Part shown: piece by piece, positions 1-7,654 of the stretch
Layout: every line of letters begins with the position of its first letter
Numbering within the stretch: position 1 is the stretch's first letter
NCBI GenBank assembly: GCA_021799435.1
Contig: JAJZAN010000014.1
Coordinates: 1-49,852 of the forward strand
DNA from: Bacillota bacterium
GTDB lineage: Bacteria; Bacillota; Sulfobacillia; Sulfobacillales; Sulfobacillaceae
Direction of reading: 5' to 3'
DNA: 49,852 bases
The notes under the pieces: model-generated
What the model saw: only the letters and a program-made list of their open reading frames with translations
The model's database searches: none
What the model was told of the DNA's origin: nothing
Program-made: the position numbers and the translations under genes

Positions 1-621
1 CAAGGCATACGCCGCCACCGGCAGTACGGCATGAAACGCCAGAGATCCGATAAATGGCAGATTGAATCCCGGGCTCAGCGCCCCGTCGTACGGTGCCCCG
101 AACGGGAAAATAGGCCACAGGGTGGTGAACAGGAACGCCAGCAGCAACGCCATCACGAACTGTGGCACCCCGTGCAGCAACGATCCGCTCACCGTCAAGA
201 AGTTGCCGACGCCGCTGGACCGTTTCACGGCCGAGATGACGCCGGCGGCAACGCCGAGGATGAAGCTCGCCACCACCCCCGACAATACCAGGATGATGGT
301 CCAAGGCGCGGCGCTTAACACGATGTGAAGCACACTCACACCCTCATAGGAAATAGACTGGCCCAGATTGAAATGCATCAGTTGGACTAAATAATGCAGG
401 TACTGTATGCCCAGAGGCTGGTGAGGGATAAACCCGTACATCACCCGCACCTCGTCCGCGGCTTGAACGGGCGTCATGCCGCGCGTGATTAAAGTGTTGT
501 ATTCCGCCTGCACGGGATTCCCCGGCATCAGGCGTACCAGGAAGAAGGTAAAGGATGCGACGATGAACACCATGACGGCACCACCGAGGAGCCGCCGTAT
601 TAGGCGAATCGCTTCGCGCAC
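1..621 (-). CDS. Peptide/nickel-type ABC transporter permease, DppB-like (3' end outside window)
   Basis: Inner-membrane permease of a dipeptide/oligopeptide/nickel-class ABC importer, which would form the channel with a second permease and take substrate from the binding protein encoded just upstream. Reading minus, GTG at 621-619 opens 207 uninterrupted codons that run off the window. The start follows a GGGGGAGGG ribosome site by 6 nt. The first membrane segment ends in the FFLVRLMPGNP sequence typical of DppB-type permeases, and further hydrophobic segments lie near residues 108-134 and 150-172. The EAA loop that contacts the ATPase is not in the window. It sits 45 bp after the binding-protein gene with an intercistronic hairpin between them. 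Family call is secure; substrate is unknown. Confidence 0.88.
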   Translation of the reverse strand, partial: MREAIRLIRRLLGGAVMVFIVASFTFFLVRLMPGNPVQAEYNTLITRGMTPVQAADEVRVMYGFIPHQPLGIQYLHYLVQLMHFNLGQSISYEGVSVLHIVLSAAPWTIILVLSGVVASFILGVAAGVISAVKRSSGVGNFLTVSGSLLHGVPQFVMALLLAFLFTTLWPIFPFGAPYDGALSPGFNLPFIGSLAFHAVLPVAAYAL

Positions 622-635
622 GATATCCCTCCCCC

Positions 636-658
636 GGGGCTGGTCATGGGCCAGCCCC
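636..658 (-). promoter_or_regulatory. Intercistronic stem-loop between binding protein and permease genes
   Basis: GGGGCTGG and CCAGCCCC form an 8-bp GC-rich stem with a 7-nt loop between the binding-protein stop and the permease ribosome site. No T-run follows, so it is not a classical terminator. Stem-loops here in ABC importer operons commonly protect the upstream message and lower downstream expression, giving an excess of binding protein. That role is inferred from position. Confidence 0.5.
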
Positions 659-666
659 CTCTGCTC

Positions 667-2493
667 TTATTTCTTGGGTGTCAGATAACCTTCGGACATC
701 CACACCCCAGCCGGGTTGTACATGAGTCCGGCGTTGTGCACGGGGAAGTTGGAAAAGCGTGAGGTATTGACGAACTGCACCAGCGCATAGTCCCACAACT
801 CGATGGCGGGCAGGGTTTCATTAGTAGCCAGGGCCAACTGTTGAACAAGGGGCTTCTCTTGCGAGACCGACGACAACTCCGTGAGGTTGTGCGTCAGCAC
901 GCCCGGCTGAATGCTTTGACCGCCCGGCAACGTGACCTGAGCCGCGGTGTCGAAGAAATTGTCCTGATTCTTGTTGCCGGCCGGGTAACGCTCCAAGTGG
1001 GTGCCCACGAGGTGATACCCGTCATTGACTCCGTAAATCAGACCGTAGGCGTTCTGCGGCGTGGGACCCTCGGCGTCTAGATAGAAGGACAAGGCGTATT
1101 GTCCCGCCTCTTGATTCGAAATCTCTTGCGAGTAGCTCGACACGATGCTCGGTGAGGCAGGTATGCCGAAGTTAGTCAGTTCGCTGGCAATCACCTTGGA
1201 AGCGGCAATCCAGTCGCTAAACCCGTTGACGGTGTAGATAGTGATGGTCCAAGGCTTGCCGTTCGGCATCATCCACTTGCCGTTCACCTTTTTAAATCCG
1301 GCTTGCGTCAAGAGGTGGGAAGCCTTGGCCGTGCTCGGGGCGTAGGGGTTGAGCTTGGCGAGCTGGGAGGGCGTCAACCATTGTTGTGTGGCCGCATTAA
1401 TCATTCCCGTCTCATACTTGTCGGGTATGCCGCTCACCCCCTCCCCGATCTTCTGAACCTCCTGGCGGTTGATAATGTAGGCCAAAGCCTGGCGCACCGG
1501 GGTCATGTTGTAGGGATAGATGTGCTCGTTGATCGCCAAGGCCGCGGCAATCACAGCCGGGGTAATCACTTCCTGATTGCCCTTCGTCTTGAGGATTTGG
1601 GACAGGATGTTGGTCGGCATGGCTGTGTACGGACCGAAGTCTAGCTGCCCGGACTCCAAGTAGTTCCAAATCTGCTGGTTTCCGGTGTAATTCCGCATCT
1701 CCACCTGTTGTACATGCACCTTGTTGGCCGCGTAGAAATCTGGGTTCTTGACCAGGATAGCCTCACCAGGGTTGAGACTCTTCAGTTTGAACGCTCCCGC
1801 AGACAAGTCTTGGCTTCGTGGCGGGGCATACGCTGTGACTTTTTTGCCCAACGCCGTCAGCTTGGCAGCCGCGCTCTTGGCGGTGGCCAACTGGGCGGAA
1901 TTGTTGCCCGCATACTGCGCGGTGTTAATGATTGACCAAATGTTCTTGGGCAGGACGGGCGCGAACTCCGAAGCCGGCACGATGGTCTGCTGCAGGAGTT
2001 GGTTTAAGAACAAGTGGAAATGATCGCCTGGCAGCTGACTGAACTGCACCGTATGACTATCGATAATCTTCACGGATCCTAAGTCAAACGCTTGCGCATT
2101 GCCCACAGCAAAGGCCAAGGCGAAGGAGGCTTTGACATCGGACGCCGTCACGGGTTTGCCATTGGACCATTTGGCATTGGGCTCAAGATGCACCGTCACC
2201 ACAGTGCCGGCCGGGTTGACCGTCCACGACTGGGCGAGGCCGGGAATGAAGCTGTTCGGGTTCTTGACCGAGTTCGTAAACCACGCCAACTGCCACTGGT
2301 CATACCCAATCCAGGTGTTGCCGTTGGGATTATAGGGATTGTAGGGCGCTCCCTCGCTGATGGGATGGGACTCGTTTACCGTGGTAAATGTCGCGCCGCT
2401 GGACGATGTGGTCTTACTGGGACCGGAGCCGCAGCCGGCCAACGCCACCGCCAGTGCGGCCGCGCTGGCAATCCCGATTGCGTAACGCTTCAT
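667..2493 (-). CDS. Peptide-type ABC transporter substrate-binding lipoprotein (SBP_bac_5 family)
   Basis: Extracellular lipid-anchored receptor that binds peptide or a related solute and delivers it to the permease encoded next. The N-terminus is a lipoprotein signal peptide: MKRY, a hydrophobic stretch and lipobox LAGC, with Cys at about residue 21. The mature part has family 5 features, such as the NGKPVTASDVKASFALA segment near residue 115 (the usual W.DG.PVTA.DV motif). Length of 608 aa is normal. Two ATGs lie at 2499 and 2493. AGGAGG at 2501-2506 is 1 nt from the first and 7 nt from the second, so I chose 2493. It is the first gene of the importer operon; ATPases are not in the window. 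Confidence 0.9.
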   Translation of the reverse strand: MKRYAIGIASAAALAVALAGCGSGPSKTTSSSGATFTTVNESHPISEGAPYNPYNPNGNTWIGYDQWQLAWFTNSVKNPNSFIPGLAQSWTVNPAGTVVTVHLEPNAKWSNGKPVTASDVKASFALAFAVGNAQAFDLGSVKIIDSHTVQFSQLPGDHFHLFLNQLLQQTIVPASEFAPVLPKNIWSIINTAQYAGNNSAQLATAKSAAAKLTALGKKVTAYAPPRSQDLSAGAFKLKSLNPGEAILVKNPDFYAANKVHVQQVEMRNYTGNQQIWNYLESGQLDFGPYTAMPTNILSQILKTKGNQEVITPAVIAAALAINEHIYPYNMTPVRQALAYIINRQEVQKIGEGVSGIPDKYETGMINAATQQWLTPSQLAKLNPYAPSTAKASHLLTQAGFKKVNGKWMMPNGKPWTITIYTVNGFSDWIAASKVIASELTNFGIPASPSIVSSYSQEISNQEAGQYALSFYLDAEGPTPQNAYGLIYGVNDGYHLVGTHLERYPAGNKNQDNFFDTAAQVTLPGGQSIQPGVLTHNLTELSSVSQEKPLVQQLALATNETLPAIELWDYALVQFVNTSRFSNFPVHNAGLMYNPAGVWMSEGYLTPKK

Positions 2494-2534
2494 GCGCATA
2501 CCTCCTCGTTACCGATTGACGCTGCAGGGCACAA

Positions 2535-2578
2535 GCTGACTATTCTTACTTATGTTGGACAGTCAGCCTGTCATGACA
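2535..2578 (-). promoter_or_regulatory. Dyad-rich upstream region of the ABC importer operon
   Basis: Forty to eighty-five bases upstream of the binding-protein start are two dyads: GCTGACT (2535-2541) with AGTCAGC (2561-2567), a perfect 7-bp inverted repeat with a 19-bp spacer, and the perfect 10-bp palindrome TGTCATGACA (2569-2578). A weak TTGTCA-like -35 overlaps the palindrome on the minus strand. I read this as a regulated promoter region, but I see no convincing -10. Confidence 0.35.
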
Positions 2579-2620
2579 AACTGGGCCAAAATCGGGGGAC
2601 GTGAGCGCACGCAAGATAAG

Positions 2621-2650
2621 CAAAAGTCCCCACATTCGCATGCAGGGACG
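2621..2650 (-). terminator. Rho-independent terminator after the MFS exporter gene
   Basis: On the minus strand GTCCC (2649-2645) pairs with GGGAC (2630-2626). The loop contains a further ATG/CAT pairing, and TTTTGCTT follows directly. It lies 35 bp beyond the MFS stop codon and separates that unit from the ABC importer operon. Confidence 0.5.
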
Positions 2651-2684
2651 CTAGACGTGTACGGTTCCGTATCACGACCACGCG

Positions 2685-3971
2685 TTACAGGGATTTGGCT
2701 TCCGAGCTTGGGTTAGATTCCGACACTGCGTCACGCCCCGCTTCCGTCAGGCGGAAACTGCGAATCCCCGGCACCAGCAGCGCGGCCGCCAAACACGCAG
2801 CCATCAATCCCGCCGCCAGCCCGTAGCTGCCTTGGGCTCCGATCGCGTCCCCCAACGCACCCACGCCGCCATAGGTAATAGGAATGGCAAATCCGTTGAG
2901 GACTGTGGAGAACGATGACACGCGTCCCAGTAGTTCCGACGGCACGATGGTCTGCATCATGGCGCCGCCTGGCGCGTTGGCTGCCACCAATCCGATACCT
3001 AGAAGCAGATTGCCGACATCGGCGCCCAAGGGACTCGGAGACAGCGCTACGGCCAAAAGACCCAGCGTTTCAATTCCCAGCGCGGCCGCCATCGACAAGC
3101 CCATCCGATTAATAGTAATCATCCCAATCACGATGCCTCCGGCCATAATCCCGAGCCCGATGGCCGCGTCAAAAACCCCGAGGGCGGCGGATCCGGCGTG
3201 AAACGTGTGCCGAATCAACATGGGAGGCAGGACATTGCTGGGACCTAGAGCAATGTTGCTGACCATGCCAATCCCACTCATGGCCAATATCACGGGACGT
3301 CTGCGCATCCACTCCCATGCGGCCCGCGCACTCGCGACAGCGGACGGCGACGGCTGACCTGGACCAGCCGGTGATCGGCCGTGCTGGTACGAGATGTGGG
3401 CCACCCATAGAGCGGAAACCAAAAAAGTCACGACATCCGCCGCCATAGTCGGTACCGCCCCCGCCAGGGCCACGATCACGCCTGCAAGGGACGATCCGAC
3501 CAGCCGGGCAGCTTGGCGCGATGTGTGAAACAGAGCATGTGCCGTAAGAAGGTCCTGGCGCTGGACAATGTCCGGAAAGAGGCCGGAGCGGGCAGGGTCG
3601 TAGAACGCGGACGCGGCCCCCATGAGCAACATCCCGCTCGCAATCACTGAAAGGCTTGCCACATGGAGCGCTACGGCGCTGGCCAATAGCCCGGCCACCA
3701 TAGCGGACGCGGCGTTGGACGCGACCATCATGCGCCGGCGATTGAGGCGATCCGCCAACACCCCGAACCAAGGCGCCAACACCACCTCCGGAAGAAAACC
3801 TACGACCACCACCAGACCTATGGCCGTTCCCGACCCTGTTCGCACGTATACATACCACATCAGCGCAATTCGGAAGAAATAGCTCCCAAAGGCGGCCGTT
3901 GTTTCACCCAGCCACAGTCTCCGAACATCCGGATAGGTCCGGACGACACGCCAGAATGCATCGGCCTTCAT
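2685..3971 (-). CDS. MFS transporter (MFS_3 / exporter type)
   Basis: Twelve-helix major facilitator, 428 aa, of the drug/siderophore exporter-like subgroup. Visible features are the opening pattern DVRRLWLGETTAAFGSYF, the loop 2-3 signature APWFGVLADRLNRRRMM near residue 70, and repeated hydrophobic segments to the C-terminus. An upstream ATG exists at 4007, but AGGAGGGG lies about 8 nt before the ATG at 3971, which also matches the usual family N-terminus. It is the downstream partner of an ArsR-type regulator gene 80 bp away on the same strand, and a dyad like that upstream of the regulator sits in the gap. This suggests inducible export. The substrate cannot be read from sequence. A second, paralogous MFS gene lies at 34.8-36.1 kb. 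Confidence 0.88.
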   Translation of the reverse strand: MKADAFWRVVRTYPDVRRLWLGETTAAFGSYFFRIALMWYVYVRTGSGTAIGLVVVVGFLPEVVLAPWFGVLADRLNRRRMMVASNAASAMVAGLLASAVALHVASLSVIASGMLLMGAASAFYDPARSGLFPDIVQRQDLLTAHALFHTSRQAARLVGSSLAGVIVALAGAVPTMAADVVTFLVSALWVAHISYQHGRSPAGPGQPSPSAVASARAAWEWMRRRPVILAMSGIGMVSNIALGPSNVLPPMLIRHTFHAGSAALGVFDAAIGLGIMAGGIVIGMITINRMGLSMAAALGIETLGLLAVALSPSPLGADVGNLLLGIGLVAANAPGGAMMQTIVPSELLGRVSSFSTVLNGFAIPITYGGVGALGDAIGAQGSYGLAAGLMAACLAAALLVPGIRSFRLTEAGRDAVSESNPSSEAKSL

Positions 3972-4017
3972 GTGACAGCCCCTCCTCCAATTTTGTTCTA
4001 TATTCATCTATTTATTC

Positions 4018-4035
4018 GTTTCATCGTGATCGAAC
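4018..4035. promoter_or_regulatory. Candidate ArsR-type operator upstream of the MFS gene
   Basis: An 18-bp dyad of architecture 7-4-7: GTTTCAT CGTG ATCGAAC, 5 of 7 arm positions paired. On the other strand it begins GTTCGA and ends AAAC, exactly as does the better dyad at 5125-5142 upstream of the regulator. It lies about 45 bp upstream of the MFS start codon. The operator role is inferred from shared pattern and position. Confidence 0.35.
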
Positions 4036-4051
4036 TTCAAGCGAAAAAATT

Positions 4052-5080
4052 TTAGCTGCCCAAAGCGCTGGCCAAGGAAGCCATCAGCCGGGACAGTTCT
4101 GATCGATTGAGTTCGTAGGAAACCCGGTTTTCCTGGCGCGTAGGCGTCACCACCCCCACGCTGGACAGAAGCGCCACATGGTGTGAGATGGTGGAGCTGC
4201 TCAGGTTTAGGCGTTGCGCCAACTCAAACCCGAAACACGGGCCCGCGCTGAGCGTTTTAATGATTTTGATGCGTGTTTCGTCGGCCAAGATTTTCAGCGC
4301 CTCAGCCATATCGGGCTGGCTGCGATCGGCGTAATGGGTGCCATAGACGGTGATAACGAGCGGATTCGCCTGATCATGATAGGAGGAGAATGTGTCCACG
4401 TGGTAAAAGACCGACGGAGCTGCCACCAGGGTGGTTCCCACATCCTCCACGAACGTTCCCGTCAAGTACGGAAAGCGCTGCAGAACCCCACGGCGGTTTT
4501 GGATGGTGCCCAATTGTTGAATGCTGGCCTCCTGCAAGAGACGCAGCCGGTCCCATTCGTCGGCAAAGTAACTATCATAGCAAGCGCGGACCAGTCGGAT
4601 AAACTGCGCTTTGGTGTCGTCCATGCTCAAATACAGGTAGGCCAACTTCCACTTCTCCAACGTCGGCAGGCTGGCACGCTGAATATACCGGCGAACTTGT
4701 TCTGCATCGGCTGCATCATCAAGATCCGATGCAACGTAGCCGGTCTGAACAAGCGCAGCAAACAGCGTGTCGGGCGATGACTCCTCGAGACGCGCGACGA
4801 AGTGATCAACCGTGTCCCATGCGTTGTTCACCCAGGCGTAGCGGATCATGGCTAACCCCAGATAGCTCTCGTAATCAAAAAAGACCCGCAATGCCTCCCG
4901 GGTATCCACGTCCAAGACCTTACGAACCCGATCGACCCACAGGCCCAAGTCAAAATCATCCAGCGCCAGCGCGGAATCGGAGCGGGACAGGCGCTCATGG
5001 GACTGCAGGCGGAACATCGACGCCAGTAATTCGAACACCGGCGACCGAACTATGAACACCCCTGGCAAAACCTCGCCCAT
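4052..5080 (-). CDS. ArsR-family transcriptional regulator with a large N-terminal domain
   Basis: DNA-binding regulator, 342 aa. The last 80 or so residues are a winged helix of the ArsR type: LADETRIKIIKTLSAGP, then the recognition region LSSSTISHHVALLSSVGVV and the wing RQENRVSYELN. The roughly 250-residue N-terminal part is an uncharacterised, mostly helical domain of the sort found in longer ArsR proteins of Firmicutes and Actinobacteria, and may sense the effector. No metal-binding CxC motif is visible, so it is unlikely to be an arsenic sensor. GGAGGGG lies 7 nt before the ATG at 5080; an in-frame ATG at 5176 lacks such a site. It probably controls itself and the MFS gene downstream through the two dyads noted. 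Confidence 0.82.
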   Translation of the reverse strand: MGEVLPGVFIVRSPVFELLASMFRLQSHERLSRSDSALALDDFDLGLWVDRVRKVLDVDTREALRVFFDYESYLGLAMIRYAWVNNAWDTVDHFVARLEESSPDTLFAALVQTGYVASDLDDAADAEQVRRYIQRASLPTLEKWKLAYLYLSMDDTKAQFIRLVRACYDSYFADEWDRLRLLQEASIQQLGTIQNRRGVLQRFPYLTGTFVEDVGTTLVAAPSVFYHVDTFSSYHDQANPLVITVYGTHYADRSQPDMAEALKILADETRIKIIKTLSAGPCFGFELAQRLNLSSSTISHHVALLSSVGVVTPTRQENRVSYELNRSELSRLMASLASALGS

Positions 5081-5124
5081 CCGCTTCCCCTCCCACGTCT
5101 CGCATGCCCATAGTGTATTGAGTC

Positions 5125-5142
5125 GTTCGACGCGTGTCAAAC
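5125..5142. promoter_or_regulatory. Candidate operator of the ArsR-type regulator
   Basis: Dyad GTTCGAC GCGT GTCAAAC, 6 of 7 arm positions paired, 45 bp upstream of the regulator start. A further half-site GTTCGACG follows at 5148-5155. The same GTTCGA-N8-AAAC pattern recurs upstream of the MFS gene. The position suits autoregulation, and could also influence the divergent small ORF at 5236. Confidence 0.42.
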
Positions 5143-5235
5143 GCTTAGTTCGACGAAATAGGGAATACTGCCTCAAGGGTTCGGCGCGGCCATTCCGGGC
5201 AACACTAGAGAAAACTCCTGAGGAGGGAGACTTCG

Positions 5236-5334
5236 ATGTGGCTTATCGTTGGCCTGGTCCTGGCTACGTTCGCCGTGGTTGTGGTGGCACTCTACTGGTT
5301 TGTGTGGACGGACGCGCGCAAAAAGCTGCGGTGA
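5236..5334 (+). CDS. Small single-pass membrane protein (32 aa)
   Basis: ATG at 5236 follows AGGAGG at 5221-5226 with good spacing and opens 32 codons, giving a peptide with one long hydrophobic helix (about residues 2-24) and a charged tail WTDARKKLR. Tail charge predicts an outside N-terminus and an inside C-terminus. The size and shape recall small accessory subunits of membrane complexes, but no specific family (CydX, CcoS and others) matches by eye. It is divergent from the ArsR-type regulator and ends 9 bp before the stop codon of the convergent propeller gene. A similar 28-aa protein is at 36768. Confidence 0.55.
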   Translation: MWLIVGLVLATFAVVVVALYWFVWTDARKKLR

Positions 5335-5343
5335 GGAGACCGG

Positions 5344-6381
5344 TCAGAATCCCATCCAACGCCAGACCCGACGCGTGACAGGCCGATAAGAGCGAAGTTG
5401 ATAGGTTGAGGCAGTGGAGGCATCCAAATAAAATTCCCCAGAGGGCAGAACCCGTCCATAGTTGGCAGCGTAGACCGGAACGGCTGGCACAGGAATGTCC
5501 GCTATCAGGCGGCCATTGGGCTCCGCGACCAACACACGAGCCTTATGCGGCACGTCCATGTTTATCACCATGTAGACTCGTCCTCGGGAATCCACTCCCA
5601 AGAAGTCGCTGCGCAAAATTTTCTCCGGGCTTTGGATGATGAGTTGTCCCAACGGCATGCCGTCCTGCTGATAGATGCGCAGGGAGCGCGAAGACGCCCC
5701 CAGCGGCATCGGCTCAAGATACAGGTGGCCATCCGGAGCCACTTGGAGATTTTGGACGGGCAGGGAAATGTTGCCGCTGCCGAGCGGGTTCAACACGCCG
5801 TGCCGACCCGCTCGGGCTTCTGCCAGGGATCGAATCAACTGGCCCTTCATGGAGTATTCATCGATGCGCGCTTGAAAGGTGCCGTGCCCAAAACGCAAAC
5901 GTTCCACCAAGATGCGCTGTCTCGGGGCCAAGGCAATGTGCCACAAGGCATCGGTATAGCCTTTGGGGCCGGAAAATCGAACAATAGACCGCGCTCGGTT
6001 CTTCTCAAAGGACCACACGGTGAGTTGGCGGTTGTCCGCGGCCACGATTTGGTTGTTGGGACTCAGGGCGATGTCTTCAATCATTTTACCGAGCGCGGGA
6101 ATTTCGGTCATGCGGCCCTTGCGAAAGACTAACAGCCGTTCGTGATAGGAATCTGCCACGACAACCATGTGGGCATTGACGGCAAATGTCAGAGGACCGT
6201 AGAGCCGACCGTCAATGCCCATGGCTCGGCCCGCACTGTCGGCGCTATTGCCGAAGGGCAGTTTTACGACCACTCCTTGGCTTTCATAGGCGGTCACCGG
6301 GACCCGCCGGAACCCGGAGATTCCCAACAGAATCGCGAGCAACAACGACCCCATCACGAGAAACTTAGCGCGGCTTGACAC
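5344..6381 (-). CDS. Membrane-anchored or secreted NHL-like beta-propeller protein
   Basis: 345 aa. An N-terminal hydrophobic helix (about residues 7-23) acts as a signal anchor or uncleaved signal. The rest consists of repeats resembling NHL/six-bladed propeller blades, such as AVNAHMVVVADSYHERLLVF, DIALSPNNQIVAADNRQLTVW, LQVAPDGHLYLEPM and LGVDSRGRVYMVINM. Such proteins act outside the membrane as binding scaffolds; no catalytic residues are recognisable. The start is GTG at 6381, behind GGGGAGGGG with 8-nt spacing. It is divergent from the GT87-like glycosyltransferase gene across about 100 bp, which may mean shared control. Confidence 0.7.
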   Translation of the reverse strand: MSSRAKFLVMGSLLLAILLGISGFRRVPVTAYESQGVVVKLPFGNSADSAGRAMGIDGRLYGPLTFAVNAHMVVVADSYHERLLVFRKGRMTEIPALGKMIEDIALSPNNQIVAADNRQLTVWSFEKNRARSIVRFSGPKGYTDALWHIALAPRQRILVERLRFGHGTFQARIDEYSMKGQLIRSLAEARAGRHGVLNPLGSGNISLPVQNLQVAPDGHLYLEPMPLGASSRSLRIYQQDGMPLGQLIIQSPEKILRSDFLGVDSRGRVYMVINMDVPHKARVLVAEPNGRLIADIPVPAVPVYAANYGRVLPSGEFYLDASTASTYQLRSYRPVTRRVWRWMGF

Positions 6382-6481
6382 CTTGACCCCTCCCCTAAGA
6401 GAAGGTATTCGTCCATGCCCTAATTAGACGTAGAATGGCAATGATGGGTTAGACTAGCAATGAGTGGAGAGGAGATGTCGG

Positions 6482-7654
6482 GTGAGTTCGTCATCTGAAG
6501 GCAATAGGCTAAAGCATGTGATATCGATCGCAGCGATCACCCTGTGGATGGGCTGGGCCTTTCAGCGAATCTGGTCAGTGGTGTCAGACGGTCACGTGCC
6601 GGCCGCATACATCCCTGATTCCGCGCAGCACCTGGCGTATTCCGACATTATCGCCCTCTATCGGACGCGGTTTCTTTATCAGCACACCTTGCCCTATATC
6701 CACAACCGCATCGAGTATCCCGTCATCATGGGGATATTCATGTGGCTGACATCGCTGCCGCATGGTCTTTTGCCATATTTCATCATCACGTCCGTGGTGC
6801 TGTACGCCATGGCGCTGGTCACCTATTTTATGCTGCATCACTTGGTCCCCCAAAAGGCTGTATATTGGGCCGTGCTGCCGCTGTTGGTCGTGTATGGGCT
6901 CCTCAATTGGGACTTATTGGGGATCGCTTTCATGGTCGTGGCGTGGCGCAGCTATCAGGTTCAACATTGGCGGCGAAGCGGGGTCTGGTTCGCCGTTGCG
7001 GTGTTCACCAAGTTGTTTCCGGTGTTCTTCCTGCCCTTCATTGCCGCAGAACTCTGGCGCCAAGGCCGCACTCGGCAGCTAGGGCGCATGGTATGGGCTT
7101 TCGGGGCGGCATCGGTCGTCATGAACGTTCCCTTCATGATCGCCAACTTCCCCAATTGGGCGCTTTTTTACACCTTTAACGCCGGTCGGGCCTTGGGCGC
7201 CGACATTTATTCCAATCGCTGGATCCACGGCATTCCCATCTCGACCGCCAACCTGTTCTCCCTCTTGGTCACGGTCATCGCCGTCGTTTGGCTTGCTCTG
7301 CGGGTCTATCAGGGCGGGCGAGTCCCGGAGGCGACCGCTTACGCGTTCACCATCTTTCTCTTCGTCAACAAGGTGTATTCACCGCAGTACACCATTTGGC
7401 TGATGGCCTTCGCTCTGTTAGCCGACTGGCCGGTCTGGACCTTGCTGCTGCTAACCCTTTCCGGCATTGCGGACTACATCAACTCATTTACTGAAATTCA
7501 CTTTATTTACACACAGTCGTCGGCGTTGTCCTGGTATACCCGCGAGATATTCAACCTGGGTCTGTTATTTCGTTATTCCGCTTTGGTCATCGCCGGTTTG
7601 GGCGCCCGCTTTGCGACGGCGCCGCCGAGCCGCTATCCGGCATCCCGTTTATGA
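6482..7654 (+). CDS. GT87-like (DUF2029) integral membrane glycosyltransferase
   Basis: Polytopic protein of 390 aa with about ten hydrophobic segments. Family 87 mannosyltransferase-like features are the short loop YIHNRIEYPVIMG near residue 75, the NWDLLGIAFMVVAW segment and the AVFTKLFPVFFLPF segment near residue 175. Such GT-C enzymes use lipid-linked sugars at the outer membrane face, so a role in cell-envelope or exopolysaccharide glycans is likely. GTG at 6482 follows GGAGAGGAG by 7 nt; an earlier in-frame GTG at 6464 overlaps that ribosome site and is rejected. Its last 6 bases overlap the convergent methyltransferase gene. Confidence 0.68.
   Translation: MSSSSEGNRLKHVISIAAITLWMGWAFQRIWSVVSDGHVPAAYIPDSAQHLAYSDIIALYRTRFLYQHTLPYIHNRIEYPVIMGIFMWLTSLPHGLLPYFIITSVVLYAMALVTYFMLHHLVPQKAVYWAVLPLLVVYGLLNWDLLGIAFMVVAWRSYQVQHWRRSGVWFAVAVFTKLFPVFFLPFIAAELWRQGRTRQLGRMVWAFGAASVVMNVPFMIANFPNWALFYTFNAGRALGADIYSNRWIHGIPISTANLFSLLVTVIAVVWLALRVYQGGRVPEATAYAFTIFLFVNKVYSPQYTIWLMAFALLADWPVWTLLLLTLSGIADYINSFTEIHFIYTQSSALSWYTREIFNLGLLFRYSALVIAGLGARFATAPPSRYPASRL

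Noticed and set aside
2491..2499. ATG at 2499 as start of the binding-protein gene
   Set aside because: The ribosome site would be 1 nt from it; ATG 2493 has 7-nt spacing.
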